Origin: Paenimyroides viscosum
Lineage (GTDB): Bacteria > Bacteroidota > Bacteroidia > Flavobacteriales > Flavobacteriaceae
Direction: 5' to 3'
DNA: 64,000 bases
Assembly: GCF_003858535.1 (NCBI RefSeq)
Contig: NZ_RQTJ01000011.1
Span: 1 to 64,000 of the forward strand
Part shown: positions 42,538 through 52,395 of the stretch, piece after piece
Layout of the letters: the number at the start of each line of letters is the position of its first letter
Numbering within the stretch: position 1 is the first letter of the stretch
Position numbers and translations under genes: made by a program
The notes under the pieces: generated by a model
Database searches by the model: none
What the model saw: only the letters and a program-made list of their open reading frames with translations
What the model was told of the DNA's origin: nothing

Positions 42538-44150
42538 AACTTTTTGAGGGTTTTCTTTAATTTTTGTTCGATGCTTTTTTTCTGATCTTTAGAACTTATT
42601 ACTTTTTGCAACGCTGTTTTATAATTAGCTGCTGCAATTTGCCATTGTTTCTGACTATAATAATAATCGCCTAACTGTTTATAAACCAACCAAAGTTCGG
42701 GATTTGATTTTTTATATGTCGTTAAAATTACATTTGAAACGATTTTTTTTGAATTTGTAGCTATTTCAATCGTCTTATGCAGCTCTCTAAACTTCTTGTA
42801 TTGTTTGTAATCTTTCGATTTTAAGAAATCATCTTTAGGTAATTCAAGTGATTTTACGGGTTTCAACTCTTTCGATTTAAAAATCGTATTTAAATCATAC
42901 GCATCAAAAGCACCTAATTGATACGGATTGTTTGATACCCACATTTTTAATTCGGCTGGTTTAAAAATTACCCCGTGATGCGCCATTAATTGGTTCAACG
43001 CTTTTTCGTTTCCCAAACCTAAATCTTCATTTTGCAAACCCGAAATATCGCGCAAAACCTTTAAAACATCTATAACCTTATATTTTTTTTCGGTTTGAAA
43101 AGATTCGTCTAATTTTTCCAATCGATAATAAGAGTGAGATTCTTCGATATATTCTTTATTTCGCTTGTCGGTTTTATATCCGTTTGATTGAAAATGATTG
43201 GTGCAGATCAACTTTCCGTTGTTGGTTTCATACACATCCATTCGTTTCGGACTCATTTCAATCACAACCGCTTTATTGTCTTTTGCACTGCCGATTAAAA
43301 AAGATTCTGATACAAAAACTTCAAACTTTTCGGCAATTTCAACCGCTTCATCAATTGTTTCGGCATGCTGTAAAATACTTCGCGCAACAATAGAAACCGG
43401 CGTTTTTCCCCGCATTGGAATATCCGATTTTCCTGCGTTCAGCGTTATCGTTAATCCTTTTTCGTTCATTCCCGAAACCACGCCAACCATTCCCGGCCAA
43501 GTTACCGATGCGTATTTATAACCGTTTTTGGGACTTATAAATTCTACAATTTTGTTTTGCGCAAATTCATCGTTCACATAAAAATCGAAATTTCTGCCAA
43601 TAAGCAAATTTCCATCTTCGGTAAAATTGTTCCACAAAGCAATCGATGAACAGCCAACCAGCATTAAATCTTGCATGGCATGACCAATATCGTGCGAACT
43701 GTGCAACAGTAAATTACGTTCGAATTTTGTCCCAATGTCGTTAAATTCATCTGATCCGAACAAAGATAAAGCGTACAATTCTTGTTTTAAATCTGTTGGA
43801 ATCGCCGAGAGAATGTTTCGGTTGTACCATTTTAAAAAGTACAACAATTTGTTTTGTTTGGATGGATTTGGAATCATTTCTGCAACCTTTCCAAAGAATA
43901 TTTTTTCTTGATTTTGATACAACTGTTGCGTTAAAAATCCTTTTTTATAACCTAATTCATACGGATTTCCTGAAATTCTTAATTGCCAGTTTCCGTTGAC
44001 CGATTTATTTAAAACATCTCTTTTTTCTATTGAAAACTTTTGTTGTTGAAATTCGGTTTCAAAAAAATCAGATTCTTTTTTCAGATTTTTAATGCTTCCG
44101 CAACTTATTAAAGAAAGCAGCAGCACAAGCGAAAATAACTTTTTACTCAT
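42534..44150 (-). CDS. C45-family acyltransferase/peptidase lipoprotein with TPR tail
   Basis: 538 residues with lipobox LISC (Cys17). The Ntn-hydrolase core resembles acyl-CoA:6-aminopenicillanic acid acyltransferase: the likely autocleavage site is Gly166-Cys167 (MLVGCSSIALWNN), followed by GNLLIGRNFDF and the MNEKGLTITLN motif. The last 45 residues look like one TPR unit (LGDYYYSQKQWQIAAANYKTAL). Being exported and lipidated, it may transfer or hydrolyse acyl groups in the periplasm, perhaps during pigment ester formation. That substrate role is inference. Confidence 0.8.
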   Translation of the reverse strand: MSKKLFSLVLLLSLISCGSIKNLKKESDFFETEFQQQKFSIEKRDVLNKSVNGNWQLRISGNPYELGYKKGFLTQQLYQNQEKIFFGKVAEMIPNPSKQNKLLYFLKWYNRNILSAIPTDLKQELYALSLFGSDEFNDIGTKFERNLLLHSSHDIGHAMQDLMLVGCSSIALWNNFTEDGNLLIGRNFDFYVNDEFAQNKIVEFISPKNGYKYASVTWPGMVGVVSGMNEKGLTITLNAGKSDIPMRGKTPVSIVARSILQHAETIDEAVEIAEKFEVFVSESFLIGSAKDNKAVVIEMSPKRMDVYETNNGKLICTNHFQSNGYKTDKRNKEYIEESHSYYRLEKLDESFQTEKKYKVIDVLKVLRDISGLQNEDLGLGNEKALNQLMAHHGVIFKPAELKMWVSNNPYQLGAFDAYDLNTIFKSKELKPVKSLELPKDDFLKSKDYKQYKKFRELHKTIEIATNSKKIVSNVILTTYKKSNPELWLVYKQLGDYYYSQKQWQIAAANYKTALQKVISSKDQKKSIEQKLKKTLKKL

Positions 44151-45669
44151 ACCCTACTTTTTTAAAAACTTTATCTAAAAAATAATCTTTCCCAAGCATT
44201 TCGGCAACCGTTAAAAAACCAGTAATAGTTACACCTAAAATTCCGTGCAAACGCACATTTTGTCCGGTTAAAAACAAATTATCAATCTTCGTTTTCGGTG
44301 AAATCATGGTTTTTAAAGGTTGTGAAGCTTCTTTTTCAAAACCGTACATGGTTCCGTCTAAAGTTCCGATATAATCACGGTACGAAAGTGGTGAAGACGT
44401 GTGTGTTGAAACAATATTTTGCGAAATATTCGGAAAATATTTGTCTAAAATCTGCAATAATTCGGTTACAATTTCATCTTTAAATTGATTGTAATCTCTT
44501 CCACGATCGTTTTCGTTTCTAACCGTATTAATTGTCTGCTGCCACTTTTCAACCTGCGCACAATCCATATACGTCATTAACGAAATACTTTGCGCAAATT
44601 CTTCGTTTTTGTTGTGCAGATTGGTAGTAATTACAGCAGATTGCGGTTTGTTTCCGATCCAATTATTTTCGTACGAAAACACTTTATCTTCACTTTCAAA
44701 ATGATAAATATTATGATTGAAATAAGGAAGGGCATTGGGTTTTAAAACGATATGAACCGAAAAAACCGATGGTCCGTTCTTTAACTGATTGATTCGTTTT
44801 ATATAAGGTTTTCGCTGATTTTCTTCGTTAAACATTGAAAAAAGTTGCTTTAAATCGATATCAGAAACAAACTGATCGGCTGTGTAAATACAATCAGCAG
44901 TTTCACAACTTTCTAAAATATTCTCTTTAAAATTAAGCTTTTCTACTTTTTGATGTTTGAATAAGTCGGCATTAAAACTTCGCAATTGTTTGATGAACGC
45001 CTTTGTAATTTGGCTGCCACCTTTCACACATCGCCACGAACTTTGGATATAAGAATTTACCGTTAAGGCATGAACGTAAAATGGCGTTTCGGTTGATTTT
45101 ATGGCGTACAAAAAACTGTTTCCCAATAAAACTGCCTGCAATTTTTTGTTTGAAGTGATTGAATTCATTACGATTTCAACCGAATGCTGCATGATTTCTT
45201 CGTTGTAACCCGTTCCGCTTTTTAAGTTGTATAAAGGAAACTGATCGCAATAAAACTGTATGGTTTCAATATACTTTTTTAGTGCTTGTTCTTCATTAGG
45301 AAAATAAACCAGTAATTGCTTTACAAAATTATCATAACCTTGTGCCTGCGGATATTGAATGGTTTCGTTTCCAAAACTAATAACATCAAACTGATTTTCA
45401 TTTAATTGCGATAAATCTAAATCGTTTAAAATATTCAGATACGAAAAGTATCGACCTAAATTTTCGTCTTTCTTCAACGCGCCAATGTAGTGAACGCCGG
45501 TATCAAAAATAGTTTTATCGCGCACAAACGTCTGCAAATTGCCGCCGTACTGATTGTTTTTTTCTAAAACACAGACTTTTTTGCCTTCTTGTGCCAGCAA
45601 TAATGCCGAAACCAGACCGCCCAAACCGCTGCCAATTACAACAACATCGTATGTTTTAGTTTGTTTCAT
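44143..45669 (-). CDS. FAD-dependent desaturase/isomerase-like oxidoreductase (phytoene-desaturase family)
   Basis: 508 residues. The N-terminal dinucleotide-binding motif VVVIGSGLGGLVSALLLAQEG (9-29) is followed by the LEKNNQYGGNLQTF segment typical of CrtI/CrtH-type proteins. The C-terminus has the FAD-contacting LFLTGQNVRLHGILG motif. In flexirubin-type clusters such enzymes may adjust double bonds of the polyene or related lipid, but the reaction is not established. It overlaps both neighbours by 8 to 14 bases. Confidence 0.85.
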   Translation of the reverse strand: MKQTKTYDVVVIGSGLGGLVSALLLAQEGKKVCVLEKNNQYGGNLQTFVRDKTIFDTGVHYIGALKKDENLGRYFSYLNILNDLDLSQLNENQFDVISFGNETIQYPQAQGYDNFVKQLLVYFPNEEQALKKYIETIQFYCDQFPLYNLKSGTGYNEEIMQHSVEIVMNSITSNKKLQAVLLGNSFLYAIKSTETPFYVHALTVNSYIQSSWRCVKGGSQITKAFIKQLRSFNADLFKHQKVEKLNFKENILESCETADCIYTADQFVSDIDLKQLFSMFNEENQRKPYIKRINQLKNGPSVFSVHIVLKPNALPYFNHNIYHFESEDKVFSYENNWIGNKPQSAVITTNLHNKNEEFAQSISLMTYMDCAQVEKWQQTINTVRNENDRGRDYNQFKDEIVTELLQILDKYFPNISQNIVSTHTSSPLSYRDYIGTLDGTMYGFEKEASQPLKTMISPKTKIDNLFLTGQNVRLHGILGVTITGFLTVAEMLGKDYFLDKVFKKVGYE

Positions 45670-48600
45670 TACGTTGAAATACTTGAATTTTTAATTCATC
45701 ATGCGTTTGTGTAAAACCATTGAAATCTGGTTTAAATTTACAACAAACCAATACAATTTGCTTAATGTTCTGCGGAATATCATCGTTAAATTGCTGTAAA
45801 TGAGAAAGAATCAACACGTTGCTGTTCTGCCAAATCTCCGCTAAATCGTCGGCATATTTTATTTTAAATTTCTGGTTGATGTAACTTGCTTTGGCAATTG
45901 ATCTATTTTCTTGGTTTAAATTATAAGTATACACTTTTCTTGATGGAAACTGGTTCACCAAAAGAAAATCAAGCTGACCAAAATCGTTGGTAACATGCGC
46001 AATCGCAGCTTTATCGCTAATTAAATAAAACAACTGATGATAGATTGATTTGTTCTGACTGAAATCTTTCTTAACTGTATTTAAAATTCCGTGTTCCTTA
46101 TATAAAAAGTTCAAGAACAGTTTCTGCTTAAAATAATCGGCATCTTCTGCATTCAATCGAATTTTATTGAATTCCTGCTTAAAGAAACTGCTTATTTTCT
46201 TGGTTCGATCTGCATACGATTTTCCAAAAGAATCATCGTTAACCGCAATAGGATCGCCCACATACACATGGCAATTCGCCTTATAAATAATAAAATCGCC
46301 TTTAGGCAACAAATCGTTATTTCCGTGGATATAAACCGGTTGAATTGGCAAATTCAATTCTTCTGCCATAAAAAAAGCACCTTTGTGAAAACGACCAATT
46401 TCTGATGTTCGTGAGCGTGTTCCTTCCGGAAAAACCATTACAGAAAAGTCGGTTCCAATGCGCTCTTCCAACGGAATCAATCCTTGTTCTACTCCTTTTG
46501 TTGCCGGATAAAATCCTAAAAACTTAACCGCTCTGCCAAAAACCGGCGATTTATAAACCCAATCGTTCACAATGTAAACCACTTTAGAATACGTCATTCC
46601 AATGGTCAATGAATCTAAAAACGAGGTGTGATTTGATATAATGACCGACTGTTTTTGCAAACGTTCTTTATGGAATATTTTCTTGCTTACGTAAGGATTT
46701 AAGTATAAAACCGATTTCATGTAACCCGACATTACATTGCTGAAAAAGTGCCATTTTTTGTTTTTGGATATGGGCAAAACCCAGAAAAATACACGCATGA
46801 AAACCGATATGGTTAAGCTGGCAATTACATAATAGGTAAACATTAAAATAGATCGAACGGTAAGGAAAAACGTTGTTGGAGACAATCCTTTCTTAACGCG
46901 ATTGAAGAACAGAAATTTAAACAACAGCGGATACAACACAAATGTTACCAAAACTGCCACACTTACACCGATTAACGCAATTAATGCAATTGATTTTAAG
47001 GCAGGATGTTGCGCAAATATTAACGCCCCAATTGCCAGAATTGTGGTTAAAACTGCCAGAATAATTGACGTTCGATATAACGGCATTTCGTCTTTACCAT
47101 CGGTATACTGTTTTTGCAGTGCACTGGTCATAAAAATGGTAAAATCGATTCCGTGACCAAAAACCAACGTACAAACTATGGTGCTGAAAATATTAAAGGG
47201 AATGTTTAAAAGCCCCATTAAACCTGCGGTGATGAAACCTGTCAACGCAATGGGAATTGATGCTGTTATGACCAATTCGATTCTTCTATAGAATACAAAC
47301 AGAATTACAAAAACCGCAATAAACGAATACGAAACCAATGAATTAAAATCATTCACCAAGAAACCTAAATATTGTTCGTTTAACGCTTGTCGGTCAATTA
47401 AAAGCAATTGTTTACCTTGATTTTCTTTTTCGAAATTCTTTACAAATGCATCACGGTTTTTTGGATCGATTGTTACAACGGTTGATAATAAATAACGATT
47501 TTTACCATGAACAAATTCGTTGTACAGTTGTTGATTAAATTGCTTTAACGATGCAAGATTTATCGTCGAAAAGTCTTTGTTCAATAATTGATAAAAAGCT
47601 TCGTGTGTTTGTGCATTAAAACCTTGTGCTACACTTTTTGTTTCGATTTGTTGTACCGTTTGATTGATTTTAGAAGGATTCCAAAACTGTTTCCAACGAT
47701 CAATAGCTTTTAATTGTTCGGTTTTCGATGGAACCAAACTACTAACCGACTGCACATTGTTTACATAATTATTTAACTGTAGTTTATTGAAAACCTGTTG
47801 ATTATCTTCTAAGACTTTATCTTCGTTTTCATTATAAGCAACTACAAACAAACTTTTGGCAATTTTATTATCTGTATACAATTCTTTTTCAGCCAGTTCC
47901 TGTTCCGTAGGCATGAAATTAATTTTAGATAAATCGCCATCGAATTGTACTTTATGATATGTAAATGCACTCATTAAAACCAAAAGCAACGTAAAAGCAA
48001 TTAAAACCTTGTTTTTTTCGAACGGATATTTCGCAATTTTATCAATCGCATGGCTGTGTTTTAAGGTTTTGCCTTTATAAATATGCGGCAAAATAATCAA
48101 TGTAAAAACGGCTGTTGCAACTACAGATATACTTGCGAAAATTCCCAGATCAATCAATGCATCAGAATGTACAAAAAGCAAACATAAAAAAGCAACCGCA
48201 GTGGTAGAACTACTCATTAACAAAGGTTTTGCAACATCTTTAAACAACACCTGCATGCTTTGTGTGTTTTTGGAATGCGTTAAAAAATGCAGTGCATAAT
48301 CAATGGTAATTCCTATTAAAATAGCAGCGATAGATAAAGAAATCGCCGAAATTTCTGTCCGTAGAAAGTACAAGCACAACAAACCGAACAATCCGCCAAA
48401 AACCGATGGAACCATTACAATTATTGGGACTAACCAGTTTCTGTAATAAAAAATTAGCAGCAACATTAAAGCAGAAACCGAGATGGCTACAGTTGTTAAA
48501 ATATCGCTTTTAATCTGTTGCGCATTAGCAACCGCAATAAAAGGAGAACCAAAATATTGTACCTCAACCCTTGGGTTTTTATCTGCAATATGCTTTTTTA

Positions 48601-49300
48601 AAGCATTAAGCTTTTCTACGAAAACTGCATTGTGTTGCGTTTCGCTTCCGTCATACTTCGGATTAATGAATAGCACAATTTTTTCTTCGTCTTGGGTAAA
48701 TAAAAACCCGTCTTGGAACTTATAATCGCCGTTTCCTTGAAACTGCTGTAGTTTCTTTAAAGCCAAAAACGATAATTGCAAAGGATCATCAACCACAACA
48801 TCCTTCATAAACGAGGCATTTCCACCTAATAAAGTTTCGTAATTCTGTTGAATTTGCTTGGAAAGACTGTCGTTATTCAGTTTATATTCGATTGTTTTAT
48901 AATCGGCTTCGTTCAGATAAATCGGTAAATTTTCGTACACAAAACGAAATGATTCCTGAAAAAGATCTTCGTTCAACGTTCCCTGAACCGACAAATAATA
49001 GTCGTTTACAGCAGTTAACGTATCAGTAAAAGCTTCGGCAGCGGAAATTAAATCATCATTACCTGCTCCTTTTTTCTTTTTAAATATTACCGCAATTTTA
49101 TCGGTAAAATTCATTTCGTTAATAACCTGTGCTGTGTTGTTATTGGTTTTATTACTTGGAATAATCCGCGTAATATCTTCGTTAAACGTGATTTTTTGAA
49201 GTATGAAAACCGAACATACCAAAAATAACAGCGAACTTAAAAGTGCTGTTTTGGGATATTTCTGAATTTTTTGGAACAAATAATAAAATCCGTTAAACAT
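45656..49300 (-). CDS. MMPL-family exporter fused to lysophospholipid acyltransferase and a methyltransferase-like tail
   Basis: 1214 residues in three parts. Residues 1-800 form an RND/MMPL transporter with two blocks of membrane helices and large periplasmic loops (about 40-240 and 445-650). Residues about 840-1060 form a PlsC-type acyltransferase with the NHTSFLD and FPEGTRSR motifs. The last 150 residues resemble a shortened class I methyltransferase domain. Fusions of this type are known from flavobacterial pigment clusters. It probably attaches a lipid to, and exports, the aryl polyene product. Its ends overlap or abut both neighbours. Confidence 0.88.
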   Translation of the reverse strand: MFNGFYYLFQKIQKYPKTALLSSLLFLVCSVFILQKITFNEDITRIIPSNKTNNNTAQVINEMNFTDKIAVIFKKKKGAGNDDLISAAEAFTDTLTAVNDYYLSVQGTLNEDLFQESFRFVYENLPIYLNEADYKTIEYKLNNDSLSKQIQQNYETLLGGNASFMKDVVVDDPLQLSFLALKKLQQFQGNGDYKFQDGFLFTQDEEKIVLFINPKYDGSETQHNAVFVEKLNALKKHIADKNPRVEVQYFGSPFIAVANAQQIKSDILTTVAISVSALMLLLIFYYRNWLVPIIVMVPSVFGGLFGLLCLYFLRTEISAISLSIAAILIGITIDYALHFLTHSKNTQSMQVLFKDVAKPLLMSSSTTAVAFLCLLFVHSDALIDLGIFASISVVATAVFTLIILPHIYKGKTLKHSHAIDKIAKYPFEKNKVLIAFTLLLVLMSAFTYHKVQFDGDLSKINFMPTEQELAEKELYTDNKIAKSLFVVAYNENEDKVLEDNQQVFNKLQLNNYVNNVQSVSSLVPSKTEQLKAIDRWKQFWNPSKINQTVQQIETKSVAQGFNAQTHEAFYQLLNKDFSTINLASLKQFNQQLYNEFVHGKNRYLLSTVVTIDPKNRDAFVKNFEKENQGKQLLLIDRQALNEQYLGFLVNDFNSLVSYSFIAVFVILFVFYRRIELVITASIPIALTGFITAGLMGLLNIPFNIFSTIVCTLVFGHGIDFTIFMTSALQKQYTDGKDEMPLYRTSIILAVLTTILAIGALIFAQHPALKSIALIALIGVSVAVLVTFVLYPLLFKFLFFNRVKKGLSPTTFFLTVRSILMFTYYVIASLTISVFMRVFFWVLPISKNKKWHFFSNVMSGYMKSVLYLNPYVSKKIFHKERLQKQSVIISNHTSFLDSLTIGMTYSKVVYIVNDWVYKSPVFGRAVKFLGFYPATKGVEQGLIPLEERIGTDFSVMVFPEGTRSRTSEIGRFHKGAFFMAEELNLPIQPVYIHGNNDLLPKGDFIIYKANCHVYVGDPIAVNDDSFGKSYADRTKKISSFFKQEFNKIRLNAEDADYFKQKLFLNFLYKEHGILNTVKKDFSQNKSIYHQLFYLISDKAAIAHVTNDFGQLDFLLVNQFPSRKVYTYNLNQENRSIAKASYINQKFKIKYADDLAEIWQNSNVLILSHLQQFNDDIPQNIKQIVLVCCKFKPDFNGFTQTHDELKIQVFQRNETN

Positions 49301-50466
49301 TATGCAGCCGTTTTTCTTTTGTAAAAATTAAGCGTTACGTAACAAATCAATCCTAATAAAACAGCCATAAATGTAGCCAAAATTGTGCTTCCGACAATAT
49401 ATTGCAATAAATGGTTTTTTATGGAATGGAACGAAATATTATCAAAATCTATCAGAATTTCGCCACTTTCACCAACAAAAAAACTGCCAACTTTTAATGA
49501 TGCAATCACAATAAACGGGATAAATGGTGGAATACTGATGTTTGATCCTACAAACGAAATGGTTTTGTTTAACTTGAAAATTGCTGCCAGAAAGATCGAC
49601 AAAAATGTTTGAAATCCCCATACAGGGACAATTCCAATGAAAACGCCCAATGCAAGCGATAGTGCTTTTACTTCGTTTGAAGCATTTGTCTGTAAAATAT
49701 CTTCTTTTAAAAACGTCTTAAAACTTTTTTTTTTGAATTTTAAAAGGATGTTTCTTGGTTTAATGTACAACAGCGTAATAGAAACCAAGACCGTATTTAG
49801 GATGCTTATGCGAGTGAAATCGCGAAACGGACGAAAATGTGAAATGCGCTCGTTAGGATCGTACAGAACCTGAATGGGCACATTTTTTATAGAAATGTTT
49901 TTCCATGCGGTACGCACGATTACTTCAATTTCAAACTCGAATTTGTTGGTAAAAAATCTTTTTGGAAAATGTTTCAACGGATACAAACGATAACCAGATT
50001 GTGTATCCGTTAACTTAATACCTGTTTCAATTTGAAACCAAAAATTAGAAAATCGATTACCAAAACTACTTTTTTTAGGGACACTTTCGTGCGTCATATT
50101 TCGGCTTCCAATCAAAAGAATCGGTTCGGTTGTTGCATTTAATTCCTCTAAAAAAACAGGAATATCCGTAGGATAATGTTGTCCGTCTGAATCAATCGTT
50201 AGGGCATAATCGTAATTTAACGACAATGCTTTTTTAAACCCAATTTGCAAAGCGTTTCCCTTGCCTTTGTTTTGCGGTACATTTAAAATGTAAAGTTGCT
50301 TGTAGTTTTCTAGAATATCGGCAGTTTCGTCGGTACTTCCATCGTTAACAATAAAAATATGGTTGGTGTAATTTAAAACTCCGTCTACAACACGCTTTAA
50401 AGTTTTTGCATTGTTATAGGTAGGAATAATTACGCACCACGTTTTATTATTTTGCACGATATTCAT
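49300..50466 (-). CDS. Glycosyltransferase family 2 with C-terminal DUF2062
   Basis: 388 residues. The GT2 domain (about 8-225) has CVIIPTYNNAKTL, VNDGSTDET and the metal site TIDSDGQH. From about 250 a DUF2062 membrane domain follows (LGVFIGIVPVWGFQTFLSIF). Similar GT2/DUF2062 proteins occur in many aryl polyene clusters. Possible role: handling of a lipid- or sugar-linked head group at the inner membrane. It ends one base into the MMPL start. Confidence 0.87.
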   Translation of the reverse strand: MNIVQNNKTWCVIIPTYNNAKTLKRVVDGVLNYTNHIFIVNDGSTDETADILENYKQLYILNVPQNKGKGNALQIGFKKALSLNYDYALTIDSDGQHYPTDIPVFLEELNATTEPILLIGSRNMTHESVPKKSSFGNRFSNFWFQIETGIKLTDTQSGYRLYPLKHFPKRFFTNKFEFEIEVIVRTAWKNISIKNVPIQVLYDPNERISHFRPFRDFTRISILNTVLVSITLLYIKPRNILLKFKKKSFKTFLKEDILQTNASNEVKALSLALGVFIGIVPVWGFQTFLSIFLAAIFKLNKTISFVGSNISIPPFIPFIVIASLKVGSFFVGESGEILIDFDNISFHSIKNHLLQYIVGSTILATFMAVLLGLICYVTLNFYKRKTAA

Positions 50467-50834
50467 TATAATTGCTGGGTTAGCAAAGCATTTACTTTAA
50501 GCGCAACGGTTTCATCAAAGCTAGCCGAAGCCTTTATTTTAAAGTTTTCTTCTACTTTATTGATGTCAATTGTAATTGCCAAAACCGCATTCACTTCAGG
50601 ATTTATCAATGCCATAAATTTTACGTTGCTGCATTCTTTTATAAACAAATTTGTATTGGTTGCCTGTTGTGTCAACTCCTTTAAAATTTGAAGCATACAA
50701 ACACCAGGTGTTACCGGATTATTAGGAAAATGCCCTTTAAACACATCGTGTGCAGGATTTAACTCAATAATCGCTTTTAACTGGTTGTCTGTAAAATTAA
50801 ATTCTTTTACGCTGTAAAAATGAGGTATTAACAT
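50466..50834 (-). CDS. FabZ-like hotdog dehydratase of the polyene pathway
   Basis: 122 residues, a single hotdog domain. The motif HFPNNPVTPGVCMLQ (about 34-48) matches the active-site helix of 3-hydroxyacyl-ACP dehydratases (H-x-F-P-x-x-P-x-x-P-G). The catalytic Glu/Asp seen in FabZ may be replaced. In aryl polyene clusters such dehydratases (ApeI/ApeP group) create the conjugated double bonds. First gene of the six-gene operon leading to 41251. Confidence 0.8.
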   Translation of the reverse strand: MLIPHFYSVKEFNFTDNQLKAIIELNPAHDVFKGHFPNNPVTPGVCMLQILKELTQQATNTNLFIKECSNVKFMALINPEVNAVLAITIDINKVEENFKIKASASFDETVALKVNALLTQQL

Positions 50835-50851
50835 ACAAATTGTTTAAAAAG

Positions 50852-50884
50852 CGAAATTAAGGATTTATTTTAAAGTATTACCAA
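50852..50884 (-). promoter_or_regulatory. Possible promoter of the flexirubin operon
   Basis: On the minus strand a TTG (50882-50884) and TAATTTCG (50852-50859, one mismatch to TAnnTTTG) are 22 bases apart. It lies 18 bases before the dehydratase start, in the gap to the divergent ketoreductase. Confidence 0.4.
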
Positions 50885-51025
50885 CCCTTGTTTTATTTAT
50901 CTGTTTAAAAAAGGTAAAGACGCGGCTTACAAACAATATGTTTTTCTTAACTTTTAAAAGAAATGATTTCAAACATTATTTTCAGAAATTTGTAGTACTT
51001 AATTAATTTAATTCGATTTAAAAAT

Positions 51026-51742
51026 ATGAGTTCATTAAAAGGAAAAAACGCAATAATTACAGGTGGTGGTCGTGGTTTGGGCAAAGCTGTTGCCTTGTTA
51101 CTTGCACAAGAAGGTGTAAACATAGGAATTACCGGACGTAACGAAGACCATTTAAAAAATACGGTTGCCGAATTACAAAAAAGTGGTGTAAAAGCTGCAT
51201 ATTCAGTTTTTAATGTTGCTGATAAAACGGAAGTTGATAATGGTATTAAAGATCTAGTATCAACTCTTGGTGGTGTTGATATTTTGGTAAATAATGCCGG
51301 AATTGGCTGGTTTGGCAAATTAGAAGATATGCCTGCGACAGATTGGGAACAAGTAATGCAAACCAATCTTTTCGGGGTTTACTACACAGCTATGGCGGTT
51401 TACCCATTTATGAAGGAAAATGGCAGCGGCGATGTAATTAATGTGGCTTCTACAGCTGGTTTAAAAGGTGGTGCAAATATGTCTGCCTACGCGGCATCTA
51501 AAGCAGCGGTCATTTCTTTATCGCAATCTATGATGGCTGAATGGCGCAAAAGCAACATTCGCGTATTTACACTGACACCAAGTACAATTGCTACAGATAT
51601 GAGTATTGACGGAGGTTTAACCGATGGAAATCCGGACAGTGTGTTACAACCTGAGGATTTTGCAGAATGGGTACGCGATATCTTGAAGATGAAAAGCAGA
51701 GCTTTAATTGCAAATGGTTCAATTTTTTCGACAAACCCATAA
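51026..51742 (+). CDS. 3-oxoacyl-ACP reductase-like short-chain dehydrogenase
   Basis: 238 residues. Classical SDR features: TGGGRGLG (12-19) for NADP(H), NNAG (89-92), catalytic Ser142 and Y155xxxK159. It is the only plus-strand gene of the cluster, divergent from the dehydratase. A FabG-like ketoreductase is required in aryl polyene synthesis, so this is a good candidate, although general SDR activity cannot be excluded. A one-mismatch -7 box (GAAATTTG) lies near 50985-50992. Ends at a shared terminator. Confidence 0.85.
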   Translation: MSSLKGKNAIITGGGRGLGKAVALLLAQEGVNIGITGRNEDHLKNTVAELQKSGVKAAYSVFNVADKTEVDNGIKDLVSTLGGVDILVNNAGIGWFGKLEDMPATDWEQVMQTNLFGVYYTAMAVYPFMKENGSGDVINVASTAGLKGGANMSAYAASKAAVISLSQSMMAEWRKSNIRVFTLTPSTIATDMSIDGGLTDGNPDSVLQPEDFAEWVRDILKMKSRALIANGSIFSTNP

Positions 51743-51771
51743 AAAAATCCGTTCAATTGAACGGATTTTTG
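51743..51771. terminator. Bidirectional terminator between ketoreductase and LolA-like genes
   Basis: AAAATCCGTTCAATTGAACG and the following GATTTTT form a perfect palindrome with A and T tracts on either side, between convergent genes. Confidence 0.9.
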
Positions 51772-52395
51772 TTATAATTGAAAAACATTGTCGCCTAATG
51801 CGGTGTTTAATTTTTTGTTCTTAAGTTTGATTAACGAATAATCGTTAGAGCTCTCTACAATTTTAATTTCCGAAACCGTATCTTCATTGTTTAAAAACGT
51901 TAAAGTAACCTCTTTAATATGTTTGCTCATGTCTTTACTCTTTGGTTTTAGCACGGCAAAACGGGTAGTTCCATTCTTAAAATAAGTAATATTGAACGAT
52001 TTTTCATCAAACAGATTTCCCGTATAACTGCCAACCATTAATTGCTGTAACTGCTTAAAACGCTTGTTTTTATTTAGATCGATTGATGTAACTTTTCCTT
52101 TTTCGTTTTTGATCTTTAAATTGTCTTTGTTAAACAGCATCGCGTTCTTTTTTGGTGCATTGTATTGCCAAAGCAATTTTTCGCCCTTAAAACGGAAAAT
52201 TCCAGATGCTTTCGATGCATTTTTCAATACACTAACATGTTTTGTTTCTTCAAAATCGGCAGTGATCGATGTTGTTTTATCCGCCTGATTTGCAATTTCT
52301 CTTTTAAACGTTGTTACTTCGCCCGCTGTCATTTGTGTTTGCGAAAACCCCAATGAACACGTAAAAAAAAGAATTCCTAAAAAAATATTTTTCAT
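51772..52395 (-). CDS. LolA-like outer membrane lipoprotein carrier protein
   Basis: 207 residues with a signal peptide (about 1-18, ending GFSQ). The mature protein shows the LolA pattern: SITADFEETKHVSVLKNASK, then GIFRFKGEKLLWQYNAP and alternating strands that form an open beta-barrel. Copies inside aryl polyene clusters are thought to carry a lipid-like product across the periplasm rather than lipoproteins. It starts at the stop of the deacetylase gene. Confidence 0.88.
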   Translation of the reverse strand: MKNIFLGILFFTCSLGFSQTQMTAGEVTTFKREIANQADKTTSITADFEETKHVSVLKNASKASGIFRFKGEKLLWQYNAPKKNAMLFNKDNLKIKNEKGKVTSIDLNKNKRFKQLQQLMVGSYTGNLFDEKSFNITYFKNGTTRFAVLKPKSKDMSKHIKEVTLTFLNNEDTVSEIKIVESSNDYSLIKLKNKKLNTALGDNVFQL

